DNA of 64,000 nt from Breznakia pachnodae (GCF_030814225.1 NZ_JAUSUR010000007.1:1-64000); one strand, 5' to 3'. Positions 17,743 through 28,099 are shown, counted from the first letter of the stretch. The notes: a model not told the origin generated them from the sequence alone. Program-made: numbers and translations.

Positions 17743-18039
17743 TTAAATTGGAATTCCAATATAATCTCGAAGAATCGGGTGAATAAATCCCCATATCCAT
17801 CCTACAATTGCTGTGAATACATTAATAATTGTTGATGGTGGAAGATAAACAATAATTCCAAATATAGCGATATAAACAATCGCTAACACCACCTCATCTA
17901 ATACTGAAATGATACTTCCTTTTGATTTCTTCCATGATGCACCAGCACTATCAATCAGTCTTCTTATAAGAAAAAAGAAAATCAGTGCTGCAGCACCTTT
18001 CCAAATTACCTGAAATAACGCTGTATCTACAAAATTCAT
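17743..18039 (-). CDS. TcpD-like small conjugation membrane protein
   Basis: 98 residues with two or three hydrophobic segments (about 8-25, 48-66, 70-88) and little else. Sits between TcpC- and TcpE-like genes with GGAGG at the right distance. Assigned mainly by size, topology and order. Confidence 0.62.
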   Translation of the reverse strand: MNFVDTALFQVIWKGAAALIFFFLIRRLIDSAGASWKKSKGSIISVLDEVVLAIVYIAIFGIIVYLPPSTIINVFTAIVGWIWGFIHPILRDYIGIPI

Positions 18040-18041
18040 AT

Positions 18042-19004
18042 TTAATATACCTCCAATCTTTTTATCTTATTTTTTTCTTTATCGATTTCAACATAGTATT
18101 TTCTAGTTGAAGAATATAAAGTTCCATATGTTTCACTAACTTCTGCATACACATAGATTGTTTCCTCATCACTAGTAGCACTACTCACATTTACAAGTTC
18201 CAGTTTCATATTTGGATCCAGTTCATCAATGACGCTATTTTTTGTACATAACAGTCTCGCTTGTTTGATATCATCATTGTTGGTTTTCAAAAACAAATTG
18301 ATTGTTCTTGTAACTTCATCCTTATCACTACCTTCTAGTGTTGTAGATGCGCTCTCACCTTCAAACTGATAGATTTCGACTTTATCTTCATCAACAATTG
18401 CATTTACATTTACTTTTGCATTTGCAACTGGTTCTACTACCAAATAACGACTCCCATCCTTTGCGACACTTACTTTGAAATACACTACGGTTGAAACTGC
18501 TTTTGGTTGTTTTTCCTCTTTTGTGGTTAAGGTTCCATAACAGTAATAATCATTGATTCCTTTTTCTGTATCACTGGTTGACACTTTATAAATTTCAACG
18601 TTATTCAAATTGGCATACTCCACTAATTCTGTATATTTCATATCCCAACTATTCTGTAGTTGAAATTTCTTTAACGATGCAAGTTCATCCTCTGTTTTTG
18701 GATAATGGTAATATTCTTTGCTATAGTTTTGAACAAACGTCATCGCTTCAACTTCTGCATAGTTATGTGTTGTAACTGCAGGAGCGAAACTCTTAATTGC
18801 ACCCAACACACCAAATCCAATACATACATAAATCAAGATTCGTTTACGTAACAGTTTACGATCAAACTTTTTTAAACGACGATCAAGTTCTACTTGCTCT
18901 TGTACTTCATCTGTTTTTTCAAACTCCTCTTCTGGAGTATCTTCACTTTCATCAGCCCATTCCTTGTTTAGTTTCTTACCAAGAAACTTACTTAAACTAA
19001 ACAT
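18042..19004 (-). CDS. TcpC-like conjugation scaffold protein
   Basis: 320 residues from the internal ATG at 19004, which fits the GGTGGTG site best. A cytoplasmic charged N-terminus (EDTPEEEFEKTDEVQEQ), one membrane segment (about residues 55-75), then two consecutive NTF2-like extracytoplasmic domains. This is the layout of TcpC/Orf13, which assembles the channel with VirB6- and peptidase-type partners. First core gene of the T4SS operon. Confidence 0.78.
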   Translation of the reverse strand: MFSLSKFLGKKLNKEWADESEDTPEEEFEKTDEVQEQVELDRRLKKFDRKLLRKRILIYVCIGFGVLGAIKSFAPAVTTHNYAEVEAMTFVQNYSKEYYHYPKTEDELASLKKFQLQNSWDMKYTELVEYANLNNVEIYKVSTSDTEKGINDYYCYGTLTTKEEKQPKAVSTVVYFKVSVAKDGSRYLVVEPVANAKVNVNAIVDEDKVEIYQFEGESASTTLEGSDKDEVTRTINLFLKTNNDDIKQARLLCTKNSVIDELDPNMKLELVNVSSATSDEETIYVYAEVSETYGTLYSSTRKYYVEIDKEKNKIKRLEVY

Positions 19005-19305
19005 CGATAACACCACCTTCCTTTCTTAGTTCCAATACACTACGCTCAATTTCCTCTACATCTTCTTTACTTAAATGGCGAATACAAAAATTTGTATGGC
19101 CATAGCGTTCATAGACACTATGCAACTTCTCTTGTAACCATGACCGATTCTCTCGCAACAAAGAAAGGATCCAAAACACACTTAGGTTTGGATACTTTTC
19201 TTTCACTGCTTCATAATGTGTGATCACCATACACAGCACCTCCTGTTCTTCTATGGTGAACTCTGTTTGTTTCCTTGGAGGTTTCTTCTCTTTTAATTCA
19301 TTCAC
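18997..19305 (-). CDS. Small cytoplasmic protein heading the T4SS operon
   Basis: 102 residues, helical, no membrane segment, ending in a charged EDVEEIERSVLELRKEGG. Overlaps the start of the TcpC-like gene, so probably coupled to it. No family recognised. Confidence 0.55.
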   Translation of the reverse strand: MNELKEKKPPRKQTEFTIEEQEVLCMVITHYEAVKEKYPNLSVFWILSLLRENRSWLQEKLHSVYERYGHTNFCIRHLSKEDVEEIERSVLELRKEGGVIDV

Positions 19306-19455
19306 TTAATGCCTCCTTTGCCTTTTATTATGTATACTTCTATTAAAAACTCACATATAGGATGCTTTTACTCGCTCAACGCAGTTGTTTTTAATCACTC
19401 TCACGCAGTAAGTTTTATCTGCCCTCACGCAGTGAGTTGTGCCGGTCACCGGCAC
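19306..19455. repeat. CTCACGCAGT repeat cluster plus palindrome copy 8
   Basis: CTCACGCAGTAAGTT-like units occur at about 19399, 19424 and (degenerate, CTCAACGCAGTTG) 19376, and once more at about 21374. GTGCCGGTCACCGGCAC is at 19439-19455. Lies upstream of the T4SS operon, so these could be operators. Confidence 0.55.
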
Positions 19456-19524
19456 AACTTTGTTTATACGCATTTTCTACATGTGAGCATAATAAAAAGG
19501 CACGAACAATCGTACCTTTCATTA

Positions 19525-20157
19525 TTATCTATTCTTTTGCTTCCAACTATATCTTAAATCATTCAACTTAGATTCAGGTAAAAATTTAAACATTGCTTCA
19601 AACAGAGATTTAAAGTCCTCAAATTTTGCGATTAGGGTAAAACTCATACTGTTCCACATCCTATTTTTGAGTTCACTCATAAACTCTTCATTTCCTCTAT
19701 CGTACTTAAGCTCAATTTCATGTTGCTTACAATATTCTTTCAGTTCTTCTTCCTCGCCATTCATGCATTCTATTACCATATAAGATTCTAAAACATATGG
19801 ATTATTGGAAACATATAGTAATACACTTCCATCATCTCTTATAATTTTATTTATTTCAAAGCAATATTCACACCACTCATCATGCTTTCCATATGGAATT
19901 TCAAAATAATAAGATTTTCTCAATGTATCTTCCTTTACAATTATTATTTCACTATTACTATAATTCATTGTGAAATAATATCCAAGATTGTATAATCGAG
20001 ATTCGCCATTCAACATAATAATATACCACTGCAGACATTCTAAACTTTCAATTTTATCATCAGAAGCATCTGCTAGTTTAATCGAAGATTTCTTATCTCT
20101 TTTTAATCTTTGTATGATTTGATACGCTTCTGTTTTATATTTATCATTCTGGTTCAT
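19525..20157 (-). CDS. Unknown soluble protein
   Basis: 210 residues from ATG 20157 (AGAGGTAAAG site). Charged, no membrane segment; contains a GKHDEWCEYCFEINKI segment and a mixed alpha/beta pattern. It sits alone between palindrome copies 8 and 9, like a cassette. The layout recalls small regulatory or immunity proteins but no motif supports a call. Confidence 0.55.
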   Translation of the reverse strand: MNQNDKYKTEAYQIIQRLKRDKKSSIKLADASDDKIESLECLQWYIIMLNGESRLYNLGYYFTMNYSNSEIIIVKEDTLRKSYYFEIPYGKHDEWCEYCFEINKIIRDDGSVLLYVSNNPYVLESYMVIECMNGEEEELKEYCKQHEIELKYDRGNEEFMSELKNRMWNSMSFTLIAKFEDFKSLFEAMFKFLPESKLNDLRYSWKQKNR

Positions 20158-20224
20158 CTTTACCTCTTCTTGCAGATAACCTTGTATCTGATTTTGGAGC
20201 ATAATTTATAAACTCAATGCAATT

Positions 20225-20241
20225 GTGCCGGTGACCGGCAC
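20225..20241. repeat. Element A palindrome, copy 9 (longest)
   Basis: Perfect GTGCCGGTGACCGGCAC extended symmetrically by CAATT/AATTG to 27 bp. Confidence 0.95.
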
Positions 20242-20287
20242 AATTGCGATGGACTCGATTACTTTAAGTATAACTACAAATTCCTTG

Positions 20288-21154
20288 TCAATAGAAAACT
20301 GCTTCTTGTCCTAACGGAACGGATCCATTATATAAGTTCTTACATGCTCCAGAATAACCAGGGAAAGAAAATAAATACCCTTGACATGCTTGCTGTGCAC
20401 TTTGCATATCATAACCATCAGAGAACAAAAACTTCTTATTTGCAGGCTTGTTTCCTGTTGTTTGTGAGGGTTCAGGGCTAACAGGATTAGTAACTTGATT
20501 ATTTGAGTTGTTTTGTCCCCCACTGCCTTCGTTTGAGCCGTTCTCAGAGCCATTTGTCTCTTTTGTATCCGTTTCCTCCACTTTCGGCTTTTCCTTTACT
20601 GTGAGCCTTAAAATAGCACTTACCTTATTACCGTTTTTATCTTGAATTCGATATACAATTTCATGACTTCCTACTTTTTTATAATTCTCAGGTTTCTCTA
20701 TTTCCACTTCTAGTTTTCCATCAATTGGATCCTCTGCTTTTACTACATAGGATTCCAAATCAATTGCATCACCTTCTGTAATTTCCACAGATGCTACACT
20801 CAATTCCAACTCTGGAAGAATGGGATCGCTAAAGTTTAACTCCAAAGCAAATTCTTTCTGATTACCAAAAGAATCATACGCTAAAAAGATATATACATGT
20901 TCGCCTATTTGCGTTGTATCAATATTAGGATATGTAATATCTTCCACATTTGAACTTGTGCTTTTAATAAATGAGATTGCATCCAATTCACTCTCTACTT
21001 CATAAACACTTTCTACTTCTTTAAATGTGATTTGCATCTGGTCGTATGATTCTTGCTTTTGCATTTCATAAAACAGAAATGCTCCTACACTACAAAGTGC
21101 AATTACACTTATTACAATGATAAGAAGGGCTTTCTTATTATTCGATTTCCTCAT
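20288..21154 (-). CDS. Membrane-anchored Ig-like (DUF5011) surface protein
   Basis: 288 residues: N-terminal membrane anchor (about 9-29), then two Ig-like modules with DLESYVVKAEDPIDG and VGSHEIVYRIQDKNGN, typical of DUF5011-like domains. A Ser/Asn/Gly-rich linker follows, then a C-terminal ~50-residue part with two Cys. The lipoprotein at 28100 has a similar plan (Ig-like module, S/T/G linker, C-terminal aromatic domain). Probably displayed with the adhesin. The ATG overlaps the upstream TGA. Confidence 0.65.
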   Translation of the reverse strand: MRKSNNKKALLIIVISVIALCSVGAFLFYEMQKQESYDQMQITFKEVESVYEVESELDAISFIKSTSSNVEDITYPNIDTTQIGEHVYIFLAYDSFGNQKEFALELNFSDPILPELELSVASVEITEGDAIDLESYVVKAEDPIDGKLEVEIEKPENYKKVGSHEIVYRIQDKNGNKVSAILRLTVKEKPKVEETDTKETNGSENGSNEGSGGQNNSNNQVTNPVSPEPSQTTGNKPANKKFLFSDGYDMQSAQQACQGYLFSFPGYSGACKNLYNGSVPLGQEAVFY

Positions 21155-21315
21155 TTTGTATCACTCACTTTGTTTCTGTTGTTCTCCAATAATTCACGTT
21201 TTGGATCTACTGAGATAATTCTTAGACATGGTCCATGTGGTTCTTTTCTCCACTGTTTAATTATCTCTAGCATTGCTGGAGTGTTACATGTCATACCACC
21301 ATTGTTTTCTTTCAT
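21151..21315 (-). CDS. Small protein in the adhesin operon
   Basis: 54 residues, ATG at 21315 with GAGGTGAAGGA just upstream; stop overlaps the start of the next gene (ATGA). Hydrophilic with two Cys and a basic middle (IIKQWRKEP). Missed by length-filtered gene calling, but ribosome site and overlap support it. Unknown function. Confidence 0.6.
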   Translation of the reverse strand: MKENNGGMTCNTPAMLEIIKQWRKEPHGPCLRIISVDPKRELLENNRNKVSDTK

Positions 21316-21395
21316 TTCCTTCACCTCGTATTCTAGTATCGCTTGGTGAGAGTCCTACCTGGACTACATCATTTTATTCGCTCTCACGCAGTAAG

Positions 21396-22030
21396 TTATT
21401 CTTTTTTCTCTTCAATGATTTTACGATACAACACTTCACTCTTTTCATTCTCTGTTTCTTTAGTTTTAATCTTTGTGACTTTAGATTCTTTCATCGCTTG
21501 TTCATGTCTCTTTGCATAGTTTGCTTGTGAGCGTACAAAAGAATGGAAAACTGATTGATTACTTTGAGCTTGCGCAAAAGAATATGTTCCTTCTCTTCTT
21601 TGATAAATAAGAATTCCTAGGATAAAGAAAAAGACTCCTGACAACCCTAGTAATGTGAAATGTAAATCTAGGATTGTAGAATCTCCTGCATGTACTTGAA
21701 CGACTTCCATCATTTCATTGTAATATTTAATTGTATATACTCGATCTTCATCAAAATCATCCATTGTGACTTTCACAACTTCATCAGATAATACGAATCC
21801 TTCTGGCGCTTCTTTTTCTTTAACACGTACTTCATCATACGTTCCTTCACCATAGAATGTGAATGTCGCTATACCTGTTTCAATATCACCGTCGATTACA
21901 AACGTATCAACAACCTTACCATCTTTCAATCCTTCAAACTCAAATGAGAAAGGAAGTCCTTTAATTACTTCATCTGTTAGTTTATTTGCCTTGTTCACTT
22001 TGATCTCATGTTTGAATTTTTCCATGTGAA
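21396..22030 (-). CDS. Adhesin, 3' exon (C-terminal Cna-B module, membrane anchor)
   Basis: Encodes the last ~210 residues of the adhesin whose 5' part is at 24772-27904. Contains a final Cna-B-like module (LPFSFEFEGLKDGKVV, EAPEGFVLSDEVVKVTM), a hydrophobic anchor (TLLGLSGVFFFILGILIY) and a ~60-residue charged cytoplasmic tail. There is no LPxTG sorting motif before the anchor. Removing the group II intron (22031-24771) joins the frames exactly and gives DPEDPGQT-LHMEKFK across the joint, the pattern expected in this family. Confidence 0.85.
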
Positions 22031-22173
22031 ATAGCGATAGGTAATCCTTTGAAATTATCTTCGGATTTTCCCCCGCTCCACACCGTGCGTGAGACTTTCA
22101 CCTCACACGGCGCTCCATCAATTATTTATAAATTTCATTTTACTTAATCTTTTAGTTAGAAATATTCATTTGT

Positions 22174-24075
22174 TTAATGCATTTTCAATTCAGAATTGTT
22201 AATAAGTTTTCTCAATTTGTTGAGTTTTTCCAATTGCTTTTCGTTTAAATTCCATCGGTTTAATATGATGCTAATAAAATTACCGTCTGTCGCATGAATA
22301 AGATAATGTATCTCTTTATGGATAATTATCAAGTTATGATAAGAATCATCTTTTGTTTTCGACCATAATTCCTTGTGGTGACAGTGCACATCTTCTAGCA
22401 CTAGTTCTATCCCACTCACTGCACATCTACCTTTCTGTGCTATGAATAATGATAAACGATTATCATTATATTCTATACTGGCTCTTTCACTTATAATTGG
22501 ATGCTCTCTCAACCATTGTATTTTCCATTCTTCAACTGATTTTTGTGTTTCATGTATTAGTTTTCTACCTTCTACAGTGTATATGTTTATATTTCTTTTT
22601 CGTAGCCAAGATATTTTTGTTTGGACATAGTCTATTGGTAAAATGGGATACCCATTTAGGTACCTTACCATTTTTGATGACATATATTTTCTTATGCCTT
22701 TGTCCTTACCATCATATTTCCCACGACTTGTTAAGCCTTCTCTTTTAAAGCGATTGTAGAAGCTTCTCATCATCTGGTACCCAATCACGTTAAAATCCCT
22801 ATTCACATGTGTTGCTTTATTATAGTAATTATGTATTCCAATTACCATACAATTGTACTTTCTTATTTCTTCCTTTAATGTACTTTCTTTTTCAGCTTTT
22901 CGTATGCATTTCATTTGTGCTTTTAATGAACCTTTTATTCGTTTCTGTGCTTTTGCTGAAACATGCGAATGACAGACATGTCGATTGCTTTTTTCAACTA
23001 GCCTTAAGCTAAACCCTAGGAATTCGCTACTTTCTTTCTTCAAGTTTGTTACTTTTGATTTCTCTTTTGATATCGGTAATTTCAGTCTTTCTTCCAACCA
23101 CATTTCAATTGCGTGATATATTTTATTTGCAGTTGAACGATTGCGACAGAATATCTTGAAATCATCACAATATCTCACTATATACATTTCTTTCAAACTT
23201 GTTTTGTTTCGTAGTTTCCTGTAACTATTTGCTTTATCTCGAACTCCCTTTTTATTGAACTGTGGTTTCAATTCCTTACAGTCTCTTTCTTCCCACTGAT
23301 TAGCTATCCACCAGTCAAACTCATTCAGATTAATATTTGCCAATAACGGACTTAATACTCCTCCTTGTGGTGTTCCTTTGGTTGGAATTATCGTTTCTCC
23401 TGTGGGCATTACTATTGGAGCTTTTAATATTTTTCTAATTATTACTAATAACTGCTTATCCCGTATTCCTAATGTCCATATTTGTCTCATTAGTTTTGTG
23501 TGATTTACTTCATCAAAAAATGATTGTATATCCATGTCTACTACATATGACATTTTTGTATGATTCATTCTATACATACAAACACCTATTGCATTTTCTG
23601 CTGAGTTTAGAGGACGAAATCCATAACTATGTTTATAGAATTTGGCTTCACATATTGGTTCTAATACTTGTAATATACACTGTTGGGTTATCCTATCCCA
23701 TATTGATGGAATCCCTAAGGGCCTCATTTTGCCATTTTCTTTTGGTATCTCTACCCTTTTTACTTTTCTTGGTAGATATCTTTTAAACCTCTTTTGAACT
23801 TTCCGTATAAACTCTTCCTGTGGCAGCTTTTCTAAATCTCTTATGGTTATTCCATCAATCCCTTCACTTTTACTTCCTTTATTTCTTTTAATCGTTCGAT
23901 ACGATAAAAGTATATTTGCGTTAGAACTAATGGTATCCATTAATTTATGAAATATCGCTCCTTCACTACTTCGTTTATAGAGTTCGTCAAATATTTCTGT
24001 CATTCCATAATATTCACTGTAACTAATACTTTGATTCTTTAATTTTCTATTCTCTTTTCTAACTTTTGTATTCAT
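22174..24075 (-). CDS. ltrA: Group II intron reverse transcriptase/maturase
   Basis: 633 residues. RT motifs in order: GIDGITIRDLE, KRVEIPKENGKMRPLGIPS, YGFRPLNSAENAI, VVDMDIQSFFDEVNH, GTPQGGVLSPLLANI, and the catalytic YCDDF (YADD variant, common in this family). A maturase (X) domain follows, then a C-terminal HNH endonuclease (CAVSGIELVLEDVHCHHKE...HNLIIIHKEIH). All key residues are present, so splicing and mobility look intact. Confidence 0.95.
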   Translation of the reverse strand: MNTKVRKENRKLKNQSISYSEYYGMTEIFDELYKRSSEGAIFHKLMDTISSNANILLSYRTIKRNKGSKSEGIDGITIRDLEKLPQEEFIRKVQKRFKRYLPRKVKRVEIPKENGKMRPLGIPSIWDRITQQCILQVLEPICEAKFYKHSYGFRPLNSAENAIGVCMYRMNHTKMSYVVDMDIQSFFDEVNHTKLMRQIWTLGIRDKQLLVIIRKILKAPIVMPTGETIIPTKGTPQGGVLSPLLANINLNEFDWWIANQWEERDCKELKPQFNKKGVRDKANSYRKLRNKTSLKEMYIVRYCDDFKIFCRNRSTANKIYHAIEMWLEERLKLPISKEKSKVTNLKKESSEFLGFSLRLVEKSNRHVCHSHVSAKAQKRIKGSLKAQMKCIRKAEKESTLKEEIRKYNCMVIGIHNYYNKATHVNRDFNVIGYQMMRSFYNRFKREGLTSRGKYDGKDKGIRKYMSSKMVRYLNGYPILPIDYVQTKISWLRKRNINIYTVEGRKLIHETQKSVEEWKIQWLREHPIISERASIEYNDNRLSLFIAQKGRCAVSGIELVLEDVHCHHKELWSKTKDDSYHNLIIIHKEIHYLIHATDGNFISIILNRWNLNEKQLEKLNKLRKLINNSELKMH

Positions 24076-24771
24076 GGTTTATCACTCCTCTCGTCAGATT
24101 CGTGACCTTTTTAGTCCTACTAGAATCCATGAGCTGTGATTAAGTTTCATTTATAAATAATTGACTTGTGGCTGTTCCTCTGGTTCCATTACAGAACCTT
24201 CATTGGTCGTGCCACTACTCTCACTAAAGATTCAGAAAAGTTATGATTTCCTTTTCTTCGCTTCTTTGATTGTGCTACCTCCACGTCTTTAGCTTTCAAC
24301 GTTCCCTTAACTCTATCAATGTTTAAACTTAGGTGCTTGCTTTACCCCACCAACTTATCATATGCCTGTAACATATCAAGGACTTTCATAAAACGCATTT
24401 TTACTTATCCTCAAGTCAGTTTCACGTACATTTCTATACGCAAGGCCTTGGAGCGTACATTCGCAAGTTCGTCAGACTTTTTAGTCATTCTCACCATATT
24501 TAACTTTTTATGACTCCCGGCATATAGGTTACATATCCTACCTCTAGGACACTTTCGTTAATTTCTTATTACGGTAACTCTCTGCCGTCTTTACCGAGCT
24601 TCATACAATAAATATGCACTTATTAATTGCATGTCGGAGTATTAGAGGAAGCGTTTCAAGGCGTTACCCTATCATTCCACTTCTCAAGTTAAGAGTTCTC
24701 CACTCTTTGTTTTTTTTCTCCCTTCTTTTATTTGAGTGTGCATAATCTTTTCAATTATGAACGTTTCGCAC
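24076..24771 (-). ncRNA. Group II intron RNA 5' region (domains I-III)
   Basis: About 700 bp between the intron 5' end and the maturase start with no gene; multiple complementary segments are visible. Exon-binding sites cannot be assigned safely by eye. Confidence 0.7.
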
Positions 24772-27700
24772 GAGTCTGACCTGGATCTTCTGGATCGTTA
24801 TGCGAAATCAGTGGTGTTTCTGTTTCTACCTCAACAATTGTATCCTCAGTTTCCTGAACAAAGAAATCCTCGCTAAAGAAGTATCTGCCTTCTTCAAGTG
24901 TATGAGCTTCTGCCAACAACTTGCTAGTAAATAATGCATCGGCTTCTTCAAAAGTAACATTTCTATAGACTTCTTCCAACACTACTTTATGATTTCCGTT
25001 TCCACTTTCATCATATAACCAGTATCTTGTATGAATTGTATAAATTAGTTCTGTATCAATATTCTTTACATCACTAATATCTGTCATCTCATTATCAATA
25101 CTTGGATCTAATACTTTCGCATCATTAATTCCTGTAGCTGTAGTACCAATCGTTGGTTTTGGCTTATTGTAGAAATCAATTGAATAAGTATTTCCTAATC
25201 CTTCCGTGTCATCATTGATAACCACATGGATTACTTCTTCACTTAGATACCATCCTTCTGGTGCTGATGTTTCAACTAAGTAACCTTCAAAAGTATATGG
25301 AAGGTCGTTTAAAACTGCTTTTCCTGTTTCTGGATCTGTAGTTAGTTGTGCAATCTCTTGCGTTAGTTCTGCATCTGCATATAGCGTCCAACCAAACTCT
25401 TCACCTATCACAACTTCATCAGTGTATTGATTCTTTTTAACTACTTCTAAATCGGTACGAATAACTTTGTTTTCTACTTCACGTTCGATTTCGATTACTT
25501 TAGTTTTGTTGTCATCTTCATCTTTTGTGAACGTTACACTAAAGTCCTCGGCTTGCACATACCCTTTAGGATAAACAACTTCTTCAAAGTTTAGAGTTGT
25601 TCCTTCTCCATACCCAACATAAATATCATCCATGAATAAATCTGCATCTTCATTGGCATAGAACAACCCATCTTCACTATCAGGATTTACGTATTGCTCT
25701 CCAGCAGTGTGTAGAACTGTCTCACCATCATAAGTAGCAAGTACATCGTTTTTAAACGTTACTTTCCATCCACTCTGTAATACTTCATCATCGTATAAAC
25801 CTTCAACTCGTTCAAATACCTTTGTAAGTTTCATGCTTCCTGTAGGAGCTTCATTTGTAACTCTAACAACAAAGATTGGTTTACCATCCACATTTACCTC
25901 ATGTGAATTTGAAGAAGTAATCGTGAACGGAATTCTTTCATCTTTATCCAAGTAACCTGATGGTGTACCTGTTTCAACTAGTTCATAGTCACCAGCTGGA
26001 AGTACTTTGTTTGTAATTAGCAGTCCATCTTCTGTAGACCATTCATCAATTACTTTATTTCCAACAACTTCTGTATACCATTCATCGTTTGTTTTATCCC
26101 AAATTTGGAATGTTGCTGGGAACGTAATCAACTCACCACTTGCTTCATCTTGCTTGTATACTTGAAGATAAGAAGTGTGTAAATTGTTTCCTACAATTGA
26201 ATTAACAATTTGTCCATCATAAGAAATTGTTCTTGTGAACTCTGGAGATAAATCCCAGTTTTCATTTCCTGCTTTTATTTGAGTGAATGTATAAGTACCT
26301 GCTGGTTGGTTTTTCACCCATGCAACTCCATCTAATCCAGTTGTGACAGTAATTACTTTTGCATTTTCTTTTCCAACCTTTGCAATTTCGGATGTCAAAC
26401 GAACTTCCCAAACAGATCCTGGTTCTGGCATCTGTAATCCACTTTCTCCAGTATTAACAAACTTTTGAATACCAAAGTCTCCACGCATTACTTTATTTGC
26501 AGAAGTAGTTTCTCCTTTTACAACTGCAGTCGCATTATCCACATATCTTAAATCAACTATATGTTTTTCAGTATCTAATAAATAAAGAGTTGATGCTTTC
26601 TTTTCTACAAAATAATATCTTCCCGGCTGTAACCCTGATACTGTCATTGTAAGATCCGATCCAATTGTTTCCGTTTTGATCAATTGGTCTTTCTTTAATG
26701 TTTGTAATCCTGTAATTTCATCATAAGTATCTTCATATGCACGGAATTCAAATTCCGCATCATCTAAGCGACCATCACCCAGTGGTTCTGTCCCACCAGT
26801 ATCTTTATCTACTTTATGTAATATCGCTGTACCAGTTACACGATTATTTGTTTGGCTAAATGTAACAGTTTGATTTGGTAAGATTGTAACTTTGTAAATT
26901 GTCTTATCAATTGTAAGAGGTGCTCTTACTGCAGTTTCTTGTACATACACATCACCAATATCAATACCAGTTTGTGTGATCGACCCATCTGCTCCTGTTG
27001 TTAGAGTTGCAAATGGACTACTCATATTTGAATTTGTACTTACGTTAAATGTAACTCCAGATACTTTATTTCCTAAGTTATCAACTTTTACAATTTGTAA
27101 GTCTCCTTTGCGTAGATTAGTCAAATTAAAAGGTACTACATCAGGATCGGTAATCCCAAAACTTCCAGTTTGCTGTGACCCTGCTTTGTTGTAAACCATT
27201 GATAATCGCTTATATTGACCAATTTCTTTTTGAAGTCGAATACCAATCGTATTATCAGTAGTATTATTATTTGTTATTGTTAGTACGCCATTAGAGAATG
27301 TTGCATTAACTCCTGTACTGGTACCATTGACAGTCCAACCACTAGTAATACCATTGGTAACATTATATGTCTTTGTTTCTCCAGACTTTATTGTTCCATC
27401 TCCGAAATTGAATGTTGGTTTTGTCCAAAAACTTGTAGCTTTTGCTTCAAACTGTGAATAATAATTTGAAAGATTTGGCACATCAGTAGAATCAACTGTA
27501 AATCCATGGGAACTACCATACATAATTGTATGTTGATATAGTTGCCATGCACTATATGTTTGATCATCCATAGCTTCAATATTATTAGCAACCGCAGTTC
27601 TAGCTAGTTTTGTTTTTATTGCATCCATTACCATCGGATCGCTATTATAACCGCCACCAGGTTGCGTCATCGTTGCTGGGTCAAAGCATGTATTTAACAA

Positions 27701-27904
27701 TCCATCTGCATAAATACGATCTAACTGCGCATAACCACTTGTCATTCCATTAATTGGTGTTGTTGATGACCACGAGTAATTATACCCTGTAGACGATGTT
27801 GTCAAGTTCCCTATTGCTGCAGCTTCCACATTTCCCAAAGTACCTGCAAACATTCCAAACGTAACAAGTAAAGTTAATAAAATTTTAGATATTTTCTTTT
27901 TCAT
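24772..27904 (-). CDS. Large Cna-B (SpaA-type) surface adhesin, 5' exon
   Basis: ATG 27904 is preferred because GGAGG lies upstream of it. A signal peptide (KILLTLLVTFGMFAGTLG...EA) leads to a ~230-residue N-terminal head with CFDPATM and TYSAWQLYQ, reminiscent of thioester domains. About eight Cna-B/SpaA-type beta modules follow (repeated E-x-APxGY-like ends such as TGTPSGYL, VVYPKGYV, TSAPEGWYL). The exon ends in SHNDPEDPGQT, where the group II intron starts. Spliced product about 1,255 residues. Likely mediates mating-pair or host contact for element A. Confidence 0.85.
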
Positions 27905-27927
27905 TTTTCTTGTTTCCTCCATTCATG

Positions 27928-27951
27928 AAAAAAAGCGACTTATCGTCGCTT
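27928..27951 (-). terminator. Terminator/attenuator in front of the adhesin
   Basis: On the minus strand AAGCGAC-GATAA-GTCGCTT followed by a run of T; ends about 25 bp before the adhesin start. No promoter is visible between it and the adhesin, so adhesin expression may need read-through. Confidence 0.7.
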
Positions 27952-27953
27952 AG

Positions 27954-28034
27954 TTATTTTAATCTTCTTATTATACTAAATATATTTAAGCTGGGTCCAC
28001 CTCCTCCTGCTCCATTACTTTTAAATCCACTCAT
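27954..28034 (-). CDS. 26-residue leader-like peptide before the adhesin
   Basis: ATG at 28034 with GAGAGGAGG. The peptide starts MSGFKSNGAGGGGPSL and ends in a basic IIRRLK. Its codons GGAGCAGGAGGAGG form internal Shine-Dalgarno-like sequence. It lies between two terminators and directly before the adhesin attenuator, so a regulatory leader peptide or small secreted peptide are both possible. Confidence 0.55.
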   Translation of the reverse strand: MSGFKSNGAGGGGPSLNIFSIIRRLK

Positions 28035-28056
28035 TCTAATCCTCCTCTCAAAAGAA

Positions 28057-28081
28057 AAAGCCGATGATTATCACCGACTTT
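28057..28081 (-). terminator. Terminator of the Ig-like lipoprotein gene
   Basis: Minus strand AAAGTCGGTGAT / ATCATCGGCTTTTT with T-rich tail. Confidence 0.7.
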
Positions 28082-28099
28082 AATTTATTTATTGTTTAT

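Larger units (their letters stand above)
22031..24771 (-). mobile_element. Group II intron interrupting the adhesin gene
   Basis: On the minus strand the intron opens with GTGCGA at 24771 and closes with CGCTAT at 22031. Domain V is visible near 22090-22125 as GCCGTGTGAGGTGAAAGTC and its complement. The 2,741-bp intron carries its own maturase gene in domain IV. Exons of 3,133 and 635 bp keep the frame, so splicing should restore the adhesin. Confidence 0.88.

Noticed and set aside
19399..19440. CTCACGCAGT units considered as a CRISPR array
   Set aside because: Units are short, unequal and closely spaced without uniform spacers; no cas genes in the window.
22174..24075. Reverse transcriptase considered as a retron or diversity-generating system
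   Set aside because: Has X/maturase and HNH domains, GTGCG start and domain V, all of a group II intron; no template or variable repeat.
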